The notes beneath the pieces were generated by a model, which did no database searches, had not been told where the DNA came from, and saw only the letters and a program-made list of their open reading frames with translations. The translations under genes and the position numbers were made by a program. DNA of 33,054 nucleotides, from NCBI GenBank assembly GCA_037447655.1, contig JBBHKE010002918.1:1-33054 (forward strand), read 5' to 3'. Shown here piece after piece: positions 8,573-18,172 of the stretch. The stretch's first letter is position 1. Every line of letters begins with the position of its first letter. The stretch comes from Zygnema cylindricum (Eukaryota; Streptophyta; Zygnematophyceae; Zygnematales; Zygnemataceae).

Positions 8573-8623
8573 CTCATCGTTTCCCTTCCCTACTAACCTT
8601 TTTCTCTTTCGTGGTAATGAGAA

Positions 8624-9139
8624 TTAAGACGCCATGGACGTTGTGGCAGTCGAGAGCTCAGGCAATGAAAGGAGTGTGGGTAAGCTAGCTATGCGGTGCG
8701 AGAAGCTCTCTATACCACTTCCACTAGGGTTGCAACGAGGGTTACTCTCGGCCTCAATTGGAAGGGTTGTGGGTTTCTTCGCAAAAACATCCTCTGTGTT
8801 GCAGTGTTCGATGGTATCGCAGCGTCCAACAATTTGCAGAGTGCGATGGAGCGAAGATATTGAGGGTTCAACATCGCCAATATTGCGATTTAATAATTCG
8901 CGATGCGATTCTTTGCAATTTCCTACACTCCGATTCTCTAGTAGCGCAGCTGCGACACAGCGATTCTTTGGTAGCGCAGCGGGGGTGCTGAGAGACGATG
9001 TCATCGCAACTCCTCCCCAACGTTGAGTCTTCAAAATAACTGCGACGACTGCGACACAACGATTCTTTCCATTTTCACGCCTGTTGCGTCTAGCCCTCAA
9101 GTGAGGTGAAGTGTCCACAATCCATTGGAACAATTGTTG
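8624..9139 (-). other. Spacer after the chromovirus polyprotein stop
   Basis: On the minus strand this follows the polyprotein stop at 9142-9140. One frame is open for 169 codons from 9133 to 8624, but its composition follows imperfect DNA repeats of the type TGCGACACAGCGATTCTTTG, and I recognise no domain. I treat it as spacer rather than gene. Bases 8573-8623 hold nothing I recognise. Confidence 0.4.
8927..8986. repeat. Two imperfect 30-bp direct repeats in the G spacer
   Basis: CGATTCTCTAGTAGCGCAGC at 8927 and CGATTCTTTGGTAGCGCAGC at 8957, a 30-bp period. Partial copies occur near 8900 (GCGATTCTTTGCA) and 9057 (CAACGATTCTTTCC). Confidence 0.6.
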
Positions 9140-9220
9140 CTACTCCGAAGCATGGAGATGGGTCTCATCCACCCAAGAATCGTCCTCGATGCCATAACCT
9201 TTCAACCGAACCAGGTTCTG
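9140..9220 (-). pseudogene. Second half of the chromodomain and polyprotein end of G
   Basis: The minus strand reads NLVRLKGYGIEDDSWVDE and a few more residues before TAG at 9142-9140. LV.LKGY...D.SW.DE is the second half of the chromodomain fold (consensus YLVKWKGY..E..TWEP). One aromatic-cage Trp position is Leu. The first half lies at 15610-15554, on the far side of element B, which inserted within the domain. In chromoviruses the chromodomain is fused to the integrase C-terminus and recognises histone marks or other chromatin features to choose integration sites. The call rests on the motif plus the join across B. Confidence 0.75.
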
Positions 9221-9225
9221 AGTGG
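9221..9225. repeat. Left target-site duplication of element B
   Basis: AGTGG, matching AGTGA at 15549-15553 with one G/A difference. Confidence 0.7.
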
Positions 9226-9683
9226 TGCAATTCTTTTTCCTTCATTGGACGAGAGAATTCAAAAAACCTCTAGATACTTGTTAACTAACCCACTTTCAAT
9301 GGCAACCACTGCTACCCAAGCAATCAACCTAGCAATTTTACTGAACCCATTTGCAGCGTGGACTCCCCTGAGTCTGTAGAAAAAATAATTCCTGAAAATG
9401 CCCAACCACGCGATAAGTTATAGGGTGGCAAAGATTCCAATTTATAGAAACTCTCAAAAAGAGAGAGGACCATCTACCTGATTTTTCCTAAGTCCTAGTT
9501 CCCTCTCACAACCCCTATCTACTGACTGTATGAACCAATCAGATCACTGTACAGCACGAGAAAGTACTACTGCCAATGTACTTTCTATACGGCATTTGTA
9601 AGACAAGGCCATTAAGTAAACGTGTGTCCACTTTTCAATCATTCGTACCCTCCTCAGAATTCTCGCGACCGAATGTTATCTCT

Positions 9684-9698
9684 CCACGTGGCGCCAGG
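9684..9698. promoter_or_regulatory. G-box/GGCGCC site in the 3' LTR of B
   Basis: CCACGTGGCGCCAGG, also at 15006-15020 in the 5' LTR. It corresponds to the palindrome in A and C/D, with one arm degenerate. Confidence 0.45.
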
Positions 9699-9944
9699 TC
9701 ATGCCACATCACAAAATGCCAAAGTGACCATTCCGAGATCTTGGGGATGATGTGCGCCGTCAGATAGAATTTAGTAACTCATCTCAATTGTTTAAATAAA
9801 CGTCTTACTAATTTGTTTCGTGCGCAATCTTATCCGCACTCTATTTAACTTTTTCCATGTATCTATGTTTACATTTCCGTTTATCGCAATAACTACCGTA
9901 ACATCGTTTAAATATATGTCAAAACCTATATACCCTAGCGAACT

Positions 9945-10026
9945 ACTACGACAAACCGGTTAGAGCGAACGGCTACGCCATGCACTACCGGTCGGAGGTT
10001 TGAGTCTTGCCGGACTCAACCTTTTT
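9945..10026 (+). promoter_or_regulatory. Antisense tRNA-like Pol III module in the 3' LTR of B
   Basis: On the plus strand (antisense to B), TACGACAAACCGGTTAGAGCG at 9947 resembles a tRNA D-arm, with GGTTAGAGCG as in many tRNAs. GGTTTGAGTCT at 9997-10007 is a B box differing from GGTTCRANTCC at two positions. TTTTT at 10022-10026 would terminate Pol III. The A-to-B spacing is 50 bp. It is not a working tRNA: the anticodon arm and acceptor stem are not convincing. Confidence 0.6.
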
Positions 10027-10232
10027 GTTGAAAGTGACTTAGGTCACTCTTCAGTCCTGCATTGGTGGAGCTGAGGCAGCCATGGCTCCACTATTCTCTC
10101 TCTCCCTTTTAGTGACTACAACAAGTATAGGGGATGGAGAGAGAAGGTGGAGGCAAACTACCTGCGCTTATCACTCTTCTCTATCTATTTAGACCTAGAA
10201 AATTCTATTAAAACCTTAAGTTAATTTCAACA

Positions 10233-10243
10233 CTCCCCTTATT
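10233..10243 (-). other. Polypurine tract of B
   Basis: The minus strand reads AATAAGGGGAG directly before the 3' LTR start at 10232, as in A. Confidence 0.8.
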
Positions 10244-11868
10244 TTCTATTTTAGTTTAAATTTTTCAACCTCTATTTTTCGCTACAGTACTTTAATTAGG
10301 GAGAGGGCACAGGTTTGGTCATCATGCCAGCCTCCATTTCTTGATCACATCTATACACAATATTAAAAAAAATGTTTTCAACTTTTTCTCTTACGAAGCT
10401 CAATCTTATGTCTATATGTTTAGCTTTGAAATGATGTTTTGGATTGGCTGCAATTGCAATTGCAGCTTGATTATCACAAAAGACATCATGCACTCCCTTC
10501 TTCATATACCCCAATTCTTTTCAACAAGGATTTCACCCACATCAAATGTTTCACAGCGAAACAAGAGGCCATATACTCAGCCTCCATGATATCCAGAGCA
10601 ACCACGTTTTGTTGTTTACAGCTCCAACAGCAAGCACCATCCCCCACTTACAACACATACATAGAAGTGCATCTTCTCATGAGTGCATCGCACAACTGGC
10701 ATAACTCCAAGTAGTGATATCAGTGTGCTCCCCCCCTAAATGCAACCATAACTCTCTGGTTCCTACAAGATATCTCATGACTCTGTTGGGTGCCTCTCAG
10801 TCTCTCTGTCTAGGATCAATAAGACTCCTATTGAGTACTCCAACTGCTGCCACTATGTCCGGCCTGGTACAATTCATAAAGTATATAAGACTTCCTACAA
10901 CCTGTTTGTAGGGGATAGACTTCATAAACTCCCTCTCCTCTGGACTCATCTGATTATCTAAGATTATCACTCCTTCTACACTCCCATCACTTACTTTCTT
11001 CAAGTCTATGGGAGTGGTACAATTGTTTGATTTCTCCTTTTGGAATTTCTCAAGCATATTTCTTATTGCTTCTTTCTTAGCGAGTATAATGATCATTTTC
11101 CCTCTATCTCTTTCCATTTGAATTCCCAAAATATAACTTGCCTCACCTAAATCCCTCATATCAAATCTGCTTCTAAGATCTATTTTCAACTTATTGATCT
11201 TTTCCAAAGACATACTTAATACCAGCAGATCATCCACATGAATTGCAATAAAGATCACACCATCCTCATCTTCAAACATAGAGATAGAATGGTCAGACCT
11301 GATCCGGATATATCCTAGACCAGTAAGAAACTCATCTAGTTTTTTATTCTATTATCGGGGTGCCTGCTTAAGTCCATATAAGGACTTAATGAGCTTGCAA
11401 ACTTTGCTCTCTTTCCCATTCTCCACAAACCCCTCCGATTGCCTTATGGAGATTTCTTCCTCTAACTCACCATTGAGGAAGGCGGTCTTAATGTCCATCT
11501 GATGTATTTCCATGTTTTCTGCTGCTGCTATACTCAAGAGAATCCTTAGTGATGGGAACGAACAATTGGAGCAAACGTCTCCTCATAGTCATTCCCCTCC
11601 TTTTGGGTGAACCCATTTGCTACCAAACGAGCATTATATCTTCAATGCATTATCTAGTTCAGTTTTAGATTGAATACCCATTTCATTATAGGTTTTGTCG
11701 AAGGACAATCGCTAGCTCCCAGTATTTACTTCCATGATGAAGCCATCTCATCATTATGGCTCCATCCATCTGTCCTTTTTGGAATTGTTGCGCCTCCAAG
11801 TATGTCTGAGGCTCATCAAGATGAGACAGCTTAGTAACCTTACGAGGAACTTGATTCTCTTTTATCAT
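10244..11868 (-). pseudogene. Reverse transcriptase and RNase H of copia B, broken
   Basis: Read on the minus strand. The fingers region near 11868-11700 keeps fragments such as SHLDEPQTYLEA. MDIKTAFLNGELEEEIS, VCKLIKSLYGLKQAPR (11537-11352) and the catalytic HVDD (11240-11229; usual Tyr is His) follow. Then come the thumb motif GEASYILGIQMERD and GSLIYFMNCTRPDI (11279-10797). The RNase H tail KAKHIDIRLSFVREKVE with MMTKPVPSP is open at 10514-10296. Bases 10515-10796 carry RNase H sequence shifted in frame, including remnants of the WSDASY region. Because of the frameshifts no active protein is expected. Confidence 0.8.
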
Positions 11869-13100
11869 TTTGCTGCATTTCCTCCCTCAAACTTTGCAGT
11901 TGGAATAGAGGGATGTCCTGGGTTTCTTGTTAGTGTCTCATCGTCTCCCCTATCCATGGAAGTCGGGTCTAGTTAATCCACTTATGTGTCCTCGAGGTCC
12001 ATAAGAATATGTGAGGAATTTGGTAGCTCTCGTGTATCTTGGATCTCCCTTGAATCTACAATCACAATCTCACTCATGTTCTTTTTGGGAAAAACAGAGT
12101 GTTTCTCACTTTTAGACTCAAACTTGATTCTAATTTTTTTTGTATATTAGAAAGGATCAATTGACTTAACTTCATCCATGACAACTAGGTGTTTGACTTG
12201 AATGATATCTTGCTTCGCTAAGTCATAGACTCTATATCCCTTGACATCCTCATCATATCACACAACATATCAAGGTTTTTCCCTTAGCATTAAGTTTCCA
12301 GTTTTTCTTATCGGAATCTAGATTGTAAACTTGGCTATCAAATACTTTAAGGTGAGAGATATCCGGTTTCCTTCCAACCCATCTCTCATAAAGTGTCATA
12401 CCTTTGACTGCTGAGGTTAAGACTCTATTCTTAATGTAGTTTGCACAGTTCATGGCTTCTGCCCAAAATCTCTTTCCTATTTTCTTGTCAGCCAACATAC
12501 TGCATACACTATCTCCTAGTATTCGGTTTAGCCTCTCAGCTACCCCATTTTGTTTCGGATTATGTGGTACAGTTTTTTGGTGTTGAACTCCTTTATCTCT
12601 GAGGTATTCTTTTAACTTGTTAGAGGTATATTCTCCCCCATTATCGCTCTTTATTCTCTTAATAGGGGTTTCATGCAACTTCTCACTCCAGGCTTTATAT
12701 TCTTTGAAGTAAGTTGGTGTTTCAGACTTGGTATTTAGGAAGTAGACTATAGAGTATCTAGACTAGTCATCAGTAATTGTCAGCATATACCTCTTCCCTC
12801 CAACTGAGGGTACCCTTGCTGGTCCCCAGATATCCGTGTGGATCAAATCTAGTACCTTTTCTACCCTATATGTGGCGGCTTTAGGGAAAGGAAGTTTGTG
12901 AGCTCTACTTTGGGCACAACCACTATAATCATTCACCATTTCATTATCACTGAACTGAATGCCTTCTACTACACCAAGTTTTTTCATTTCCCTCAGCCTA
13001 TCAAAATGCACATGCCCCAATCGCTTAAGCCAAATCATCAGTTTTGGTACACAAACATAGTAAGCATTATTCTTTTCATTACTCATGTTTAGCCAAAATA
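11869..13100 (-). pseudogene. Integrase of copia B, catalytic triad visible
   Basis: On the minus strand the HHCC region (WLKRLGHVHFDRL, NDYSGCAQSRAHKLPFP) has His to Leu and Cys to Tyr changes. HTDIWGP holds the first catalytic Asp (open frame ending 12763). SDNGGEY and NGVAERLNR (frame 12678-12253) hold the second Asp and the Glu, 35 residues apart, the classic D35E spacing. A stop and a frameshift separate the halves near 12690-12760. FDSQVYNLDSDKKNWKL marks the C-terminal part. An acidic linker region follows to 11869. The catalytic core is the best preserved integrase core of the A/B pair. Confidence 0.8.
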
Positions 13101-13440
13101 TTCCTTCGCTTCCCTTATCTGCAGTGAAGTAAACTTCATCCTCATACTTTGTTGTAAAGACTCCTTTTCTAGTGAAGGTATCAAACTCTTTGTCATCTAA
13201 CTCAGATGTAGAGACAAGATTTTTACTCAGCAAAGGAATATAGAGCACATCAGAGAAAATGAGTATATAAGTCTTTCCCTCCACTAAGACTTTCAGATCT
13301 ACTAATCCCACTAGATGTGTAGTAACCACTCTTCTATCCCCATACTCTATTTCTACAGCAGAGATTTTCCTTAAATTATTGAAGAGGTCCTTGTCATGAC
13401 ACATATTCATGGATGCACCTGAGTTGACGACCCATCCTTC
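13101..13440 (-). pseudogene. Protease of copia B with catalytic Asp changed to Asn
   Basis: On the minus strand the motif reads WVVNSGASMNMC at about 13440-13400 where active relatives have W(I)IDSGAS, so the catalytic Asp codon GAC has become AAC, a G-to-A change. The rest of the domain is open: VEIEYGDRRVVTTHLVG and FSDVLYIPLLSKNLVST. This single change would abolish proteolysis even without the frameshifts in gag. Confidence 0.75.
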
Positions 13441-14568
13441 CTGTGCAGCTTCCCAAATCGCTCCATTGGCACACTTTTGTCTCTGAGGGATCTCTTTTTC
13501 CTTTGACTCTCGTCAAGAAGAAGCTCCCCATCCTCACTCGTCCTCGGTGTCTCCTGTCACCTTTATGACTAAAAGTGCCTGTTTCTTCCCTCTAGAAGAA
13601 GTCCCTCCATGGTTCTCTTAGAGCCTCAGCTTTGAGAGCTTGACACAATGTGCGATAAAGTGTCCCGACTTTTTGCAGAAATGACATAGGCCCATTTGGG
13701 GGCCTTGGTCCTCGAGGCTGAACTCTTTCTCCTTTTTATGGCTTTTTGAGATCTGGTCTCCACTTGTCCCCTCCGGTGGCTAGAGCTTTAACATTGTTTC
13801 CTCCTTTTCTGATCTTAATCGTGTTCTTTTACACAAGTATCATGCAGACCCCTGTATTCCACTTCCATGAACTATCAGTAATTTCTTGTACTCGGTACAC
13901 TATAGTCTCATACTCTTCAGTAACTTCATGATAAGAGTGTTATTCTTCATCTTCATAGTACCTGTCCATCCGTCACTCTCCATCTCTATATATAAGCAAG
14001 AAAGATCATTACAGTAGTCTAACATCTTTCCCCCTTTATAAGTATAATTTCTCAACTTTTGTTCTGCCAACTAAAGATCATGAATCGTACCAGCTCTATA
14101 GATCTCTATCAAACTCGCCCTCGACTCGTGGGCTTTGTAAACGTGAAGGTGGGAAGTTGCCAAAGCTTGTGTGAGGTGTCTCAGAATGAAGTTTTTGGCA
14201 TCCATGCTGGGGTCTTCCCACATTTGAGTGTCAGTCTCCACGGTCTTCACGATCGCCGCTCCGGGTGTCATGGGAATACAAGCAATAGGAGTACGAGGTA
14301 TCTCACTTTTTTTCCCATTTTCGGACACACTGCTCTCCCCATCATTTGCCTCATCTACTGCAGCAGATGTTGCTACATAAAACCTTATTCCACCAAATCT
14401 CGGTGGTGTTCGCTCAGGTGGACGTTTCACCTGTCCACTAACAATACCCCAGTATCCTTTTTCACAAAATTCCCTTGTCATCATGGCTTCCCAATAGATA
14501 AACTCTGATCCATTGAAAATGGGCACCCTAGAGGGTGGGCCGTTAACCTGCAATTCGGTTTCCTCTAT
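13441..14568 (-). pseudogene. Gag of copia B, start codon mutated
   Basis: The position of the gag ATG in A and D (20 nt inside the LTR) is ATA here, at 14568-14566. The frame continues ELQVNGPPSRVPIFNGSEF and stays open to 14071, with the Gag motifs GYWGIVSGQVKRPP and TDTQMWEDPSMDAKNFILRH. Stops and shifts follow. The zinc knuckle CHFCKKSGHFIAHC is intact near 13690-13649. This copy shows the wild-type Trp where A has a TAG. The protein would coat and package element RNA; this copy cannot start normally. Confidence 0.8.
14534..14548 (-). other. Primer-binding site of B (tRNA-iMet anticodon arm)
   Basis: The minus strand reads GGTTAACGGCCCACC just after the LTR end (TGCA at 14552-14549). It differs at two positions from GGTTATGGGCCCACC in D, which is complementary to the plant initiator tRNA anticodon arm. 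Confidence 0.6.
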
Positions 14569-15005
14569 TGGACTACAGAATTTCAGAAGCCTCTAGATAG
14601 TGGTAAACTTACCCACTTTCAATGGCAACCTGCTGCCGAAGCAAACAAGCTGGCAATCTGCCAACAACAGTGTGCAGCTCAGACTCCCTTGAGTTTGTAG
14701 AAAAAAAAACTCTCTTAAAACGCTTAACAAGGGGATAAGTTATAGGGTGGCAAAGATTCCAATTTATACAAACTCTCAAAAAGAGAGAGGACCATCTACC
14801 TGATTTAACCTAAGTCCTAGTTCCCTCTCACAACCCCTATCTACTGACTGTACAAACCAATGAGAACACTGTGCAGCACCAGAAAGTACTACTGCCGATG
14901 TACTTTCTGTACGGCCTTTGTACGACAAGGCCATTAAGCAGACGCGTGTCCACTTTTCAATCATCCATGCCCTCCTTTGAATTCTAGCGACCGAATGTTA
15001 TCTCT

Positions 15006-15020
15006 CCACGTGGCGCCAGG
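15006..15020. promoter_or_regulatory. G-box/GGCGCC site in the 5' LTR of B
   Basis: CCACGTGGCGCCAGG, identical to 9684-9698 although the surrounding LTR sequence differs at many positions. Confidence 0.45.
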
Positions 15021-15267
15021 TCATGCCATGTCACAAAATGCCAAAGAGACTATTCCGGGATCTCGGCGATGATGTGCACCCTAAGATAGAATTTAGTATC
15101 TCATCTCAACGGTTAAAATAAACGTCTTATTAATTTGTTTCGTGCGGAATCCTATCCTCACTCCATTTAACTTGTTCCATGTATCTATGATTACATTTCC
15201 GTAAATTGAAATTACTATTATAACATCGTTTAAGTATATGTGAAACCCGTTGTACCCTATCGAACTA

Positions 15268-15349
15268 CTACGACAGACTAGTTAGAGGGGAATCACTACA
15301 CCATACTCTACTGGTCGGAGGTTCGAGTCTTGTGGGACTCAACCTTTTT
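15268..15349 (+). promoter_or_regulatory. Antisense tRNA-like Pol III module in the 5' LTR of B
   Basis: TACGACAGACTAGTTAGAG at 15269 resembles an A box/D-arm. GGTTCGAGTCT at 15320-15330 matches the B-box consensus at 10 of 11 positions. TTTTT at 15345-15349 would terminate Pol III. This is the closest B-box match in the window. Confidence 0.6.
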
Positions 15350-15548
15350 GTTGAGAGTGACTTAGGTCACTCTTTAGTCCTGCATTGGTGTAGGTGAGGT
15401 AGTCATGGCTCCACTATTCTCTCTCTCTCCTTCAATGACTACAACAAGTATAGGGAATGGAGAGAGAAGGTGGAGGCAGACTGCATGCGCTTGTCACTCT
15501 TTTCTTAGACCTAGAAAATACTATTAAAACCTTTAGTTAATTTCAACA

Positions 15549-15553
15549 AGTGA
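15549..15553. repeat. Right target-site duplication of element B
   Basis: AGTGA, matching AGTGG at 9221-9225 with one difference. Confidence 0.7.
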
Positions 15554-16760
15554 TTTGGGAATTTCCACGATTTAGCTGGCGGGATTGCAGGATGTCCTCA
15601 ACCTCGTACTCATATTGGGTACCGTGAATTGGTTGAAGGGGAGTCTGCAGGAATCGACTAGGGAACACCGAATAGGGGTCTCGAAACGGCTTCAGGAGTG
15701 AATCATGGAATACATCATGGATTTCCTAGGCTTCAGAGATGTCCAACTTGTAGGCCACCTCGTTTATCTTGGAAACAACTGTGAAAGGACATGTAAACTT
15801 TGGCGCCAATTTTTTGGAAAGAGCACCCGGTAGAGACAGATTTTTCAAATTTAAGCGAACCTTGTCTCTAACGTTAAACGTAACTTCCCTCCTCTTAGTG
15901 TCGGACTGCGCTTTTTGACGATCCTTCGCCTTTTGAATTTCTCGCGCTACATTTTCCAAATTTTTATGAAGTTGGCGAACAAAATCGGTGACGGCAGGTG
16001 TGGGGTACTCAATAGCAAGCAGATTTTGGGGAAGAATGGGGTTTCTTCCATTTAGTGAGAACGACGTAGCGTTAGTCGACGAGTGTACAACATTGTTGTT
16101 CACCACTTCGATTGTTGTTAAATGGTTAACCGAATCTGTTTGGTGAACAGACACATAAGCTCGTAAGGCCTCCTCCAATGTCCTATTCACTCTTTCGGTG
16201 TGACTATCAGTCTGAGGGTGGTATAAAATGGACAATGCCAATTGCGTCCCATATAGCAAGAACATATTTTTCCAAAAGTGGCTAACGAACTTCTTGTGTC
16301 TATCATTAACAATCTTTTTTGGAAGTCCATGGTGGCGAAATACTTCCCGAAAGAACAGTTTTGCAATTTCTATACTCGTAGCTGTGGTATTCGTAGGCAA
16401 AAAGTGTGCCATCTTTGTAAGGTAATCGACGACGACGAAAATGATATCGTATCCCTCTAAAGTCAACGGAAAGGCGACGATAAAATCCATTAAAATGGCT
16501 TCCCAAAGAGTGGATAGTGTCGGGAGCGGTTGTAAAAGTCCTTGATAACCGTGATCGGATTTTTTTATGTCATAAGTTTTGACTTACTCGGCAATGTCCT
16601 TGGTCATATTGGGTTAGTAGTACGCCTAAGCCAGTCGTGATGTTGTTTTGTCTCGCCCAAAGTGTCCGCTAAGGGGTTCGTCATGACACATTTGGAGGAT
16701 CGTATAGTGTAACTATTGAATGGCGGAATGTACTCAGGTAATCTGACTCGGTTTGTACCA
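15554..16760 (-). pseudogene. Integrase and first half of the chromodomain, chromovirus G
   Basis: Read on the minus strand. An HHCC-type start (HDEPLSGHFGRDKT) near 16690 carries several stops up to about 16560. From 16490 a 254-codon frame is open: DFIVAFPLTLEGYDIIFVVV with catalytic Asp22, VNDRHKKF with Asp63 and SHTERVNRT with Glu99, so Asp63 and Glu99 are 35 residues apart (D35E). The C-terminal GPF-like region reads KLAPKFTCPFTVVSKINEVAYKLDIS. A TAG at 15728-15726 interrupts it. Beyond that, IHDVFHDSLLKPF leads into EVEDILQSRQLNRG, the first strand of a chromodomain, which element B interrupts. Confidence 0.85.
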
Positions 16761-17272
16761 CCACATACCGTTGGCAGTTTTAACTAAGATTTTCTTCCTG
16801 ACCAGCTCCTTGATCGTGTCCTCTTCCTCGTACGCGGCTTTGATTCCACTGTTTGTCGACTTGCACCGTACTTGTCACTACGTTGACTTTCGAGTCGTAA
16901 TTCTTGTCGGCTACTACAGTACTCGCTTCCTTGGTGCCGTCGCTGCTATCTTGCGATTGCTGCTATATGGATCAATTTGTTGGCGCAGCAATGCCCGGCC
17001 TCCTTCACAGAGCATCAACAAGGTTTGTTTTTCCCGGCTTGTACTCTATTGTCAGTTTCGGTTCAAAGGTCTGTAGGAATGTCATCCAACTAGTTTGCTT
17101 TTTGGACAATTTTGGCTACGTTTGTAGGTATTGTAGCGTGTGGTGGTCAGTGATCACAATGACACGCTTCCCTTAGATATAACACTTCCAAACCTCCAAC
17201 GTATTGATGATAGCTATGGTCTCCTTCTCATGAGTTGCCCAGTTGAGTTATGCCACTTTCAATTTTCGGTTG
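16761..17272 (-). pseudogene. RNase H remnant of chromovirus G
   Basis: On the minus strand, 17240-17050 reads WATHEKETIAIINTLEVWKCY, a stop, then GKRVIVITDHHTLQYLQT, a stop, and PKLSKKQTSWMTFLQ. This is the gypsy RNase H block (HEKELLAIV, TDHKSLQYL, RQARWMEFL). It joins onto the integrase N-terminus through a decayed tether. At 17272 the LTR of element C begins, so the RT end of the enzyme is missing and does not reappear to the right in this window. Confidence 0.75.
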
Positions 17273-18159
17273 TGAAATTATGTGGTCTCAAGTGACCCAC
17301 AGAATGAGCATCCTATGTAAAGCCTCTAGGATAATATTTGCCCCTTCCACTTTCCCACCGAAAAAGTGCCGCACAGGCACACAAATATTCTGACCACCCT
17401 CACCCCAGTGAAGACAAGACTCCCTTGAGTCAAACACAAAAAGAATCACTGAATTTGCTCCCCTGAGCAGGAAGTTATGGCTGGTCAAAGATGGCCTTTA
17501 TAGTTACAAACTCTCTTAAAGAGAGGTACCCAAATATCACTAAGTCTTGGTCTCCCTACTCACGACTACCTACTACTAAACCCTAGTCCAATAGGAACAC
17601 TATATAGTTCAAAAAGGTACAATAGGAGATGTACTTATTGTACGGTCATTGTACGACATAGTCTACAAGGTGACACCTGCCAAATCAGGAGCCATGGTTC
17701 CTCCTCCCATCTCTCCAGTATCAAATAATGTGGCGCCACATGGCACCGCGTGACGCTATCTCCAAATGACGCCAAAAGCTCACTTCGCGTGGCGGCTACA
17801 ATGCCGGCCTTCTGATCAAAACATATTTTACACGGTTTAGATTCGCGTACATGCATGAATTGCTTCTTTTGGTTAGTGTGCAGTTAATTAGATGTTGTGT
17901 TAATGTTTATATATCTTTGAAACCCGTCACGTGTATCGTTTCGCTAACGCTTTAGTGGTTAAGAAGTACGTTTTTATTGAGGTCCACAGACCCAGGTTCA
18001 AATCTGGACTTAGACATTATTTTAGTAAAATATCATCTACTTCAAAATCTGCCACTTTCTAAATAAGGCGACAGCCATGGCGTGCCTTTGATCCTCACTC
18101 TCTTTCTTTAAAGTTAAACTAAAATAGAGAATTGAACTATTAATATCCTCTTTTGAACA
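17273..18159 (-). repeat. 3' LTR of element C (L1)
   Basis: 887 bp, TGTTCAAAAGAGG at 18159 to TTTCA at 17273 on the minus strand. It has exactly the length of the two D LTRs but clearly differs from them. It contains TATAAAG (17496-17502, minus), the hairpin GACTCCCTTGAGTC (17418-17431), the site ATGTGGCGCCACAT (17729-17742) and the tRNA-like module (17943-18023). Confidence 0.85.
17943..18023 (+). promoter_or_regulatory. Antisense tRNA-like Pol III module in the LTR of C
   Basis: TAACGCTTTAGTGGTTAAG (17945-17963) resembles the D-arm of tRNA-Glu/Gly type genes (CTAGTGGTTAG). GACCCAGGTTCAAATCTGG (17989-18007) resembles a T-arm: CCAG pairs with CTGG, and the B box GGTTCAAATCT matches the consensus at 10 of 11 positions. 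TTTT follows at 18020-18023. The A-to-B spacing is 50 bp. The sequence between the boxes does not form a clear anticodon arm. Confidence 0.6.
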
Positions 18160-18172
18160 CTCCCCTTAATTC
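18160..18172 (-). other. Polypurine tract of C
   Basis: The minus strand reads GAATTAAGGGGAG before the LTR, just after the pol stop TAG at 18175-18173. Confidence 0.75.

Larger units (their letters stand above)
9226..10232 (-). repeat. 3' LTR of element B
   Basis: 1007 bp on the minus strand, from TGTTGAAATTAAC at 10232 to AATTGCA at 9226. It holds the tRNA-like module (9945-10026), the CCACGTGGCGCCAGG site (9684-9698), TATAAATT (9439-9446, minus) and the hairpin GACTCCCCTGAGTC (9361-9374). Confidence 0.85.
9226..15548 (-). mobile_element. Copia LTR retrotransposon B, full length but decayed
   Basis: A complete-length minus-strand element: 5' LTR 14549-15548, internal 10233-14548, 3' LTR 9226-10232, with a 5-bp duplication (one mismatch). 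It is a sister family of A: Gag and Pol align throughout, and the LTRs share termini, promoter and module order. It is inserted in the chromodomain of chromovirus G. Frameshifts and stops break every domain except for open stretches in integrase and RT. Confidence 0.9.
14549..15548 (-). repeat. 5' LTR of element B
   Basis: 1000 bp on the minus strand, from TGTTGAAATTAAC at 15548 to AATTGCA at 14549. It holds the tRNA-like module (15268-15349), the G-box/GGCGCC site (15006-15020), TATAAATT (14761-14768, minus) and a hairpin with one arm mutated (14692-14705). Confidence 0.85.
690..17272 (-). mobile_element. Ty3/gypsy chromovirus G, interrupted by A and B
   Basis: Read on the minus strand, G runs from a truncated RNase H (17272) through integrase (about 16715-15611), a chromodomain (15610-15554 continuing at 9220-9140), a 1.8-kb region with an unidentified ORF, a polypurine tract (1150-1140) and a 3' LTR (about 1138-690). 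Removing A (2266-8430) and B (9226-15548) restores a consistent order. Its RNase H is cut at 17272 by the LTR of element C. The 5' LTR, gag, protease and RT are not in the window. The chromodomain after integrase places it among chromoviruses, whose chromodomain is thought to direct integration to marked chromatin. Confidence 0.75.

Noticed and set aside
8634-9026. Plus-strand open frame of 130 codons
   Set aside because: It lies opposite the G spacer, follows DNA repeats and shows no domain or conserved motif.
8927-9070. CRISPR-like array
   Set aside because: Repeats are imperfect and adjacent, without unique spacers, and the context is a eukaryotic retrotransposon.
17943-18023. A functional tRNA gene
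   Set aside because: No acceptor stem and no clear anticodon arm can be drawn; only the promoter-like D- and T-arm parts are kept.
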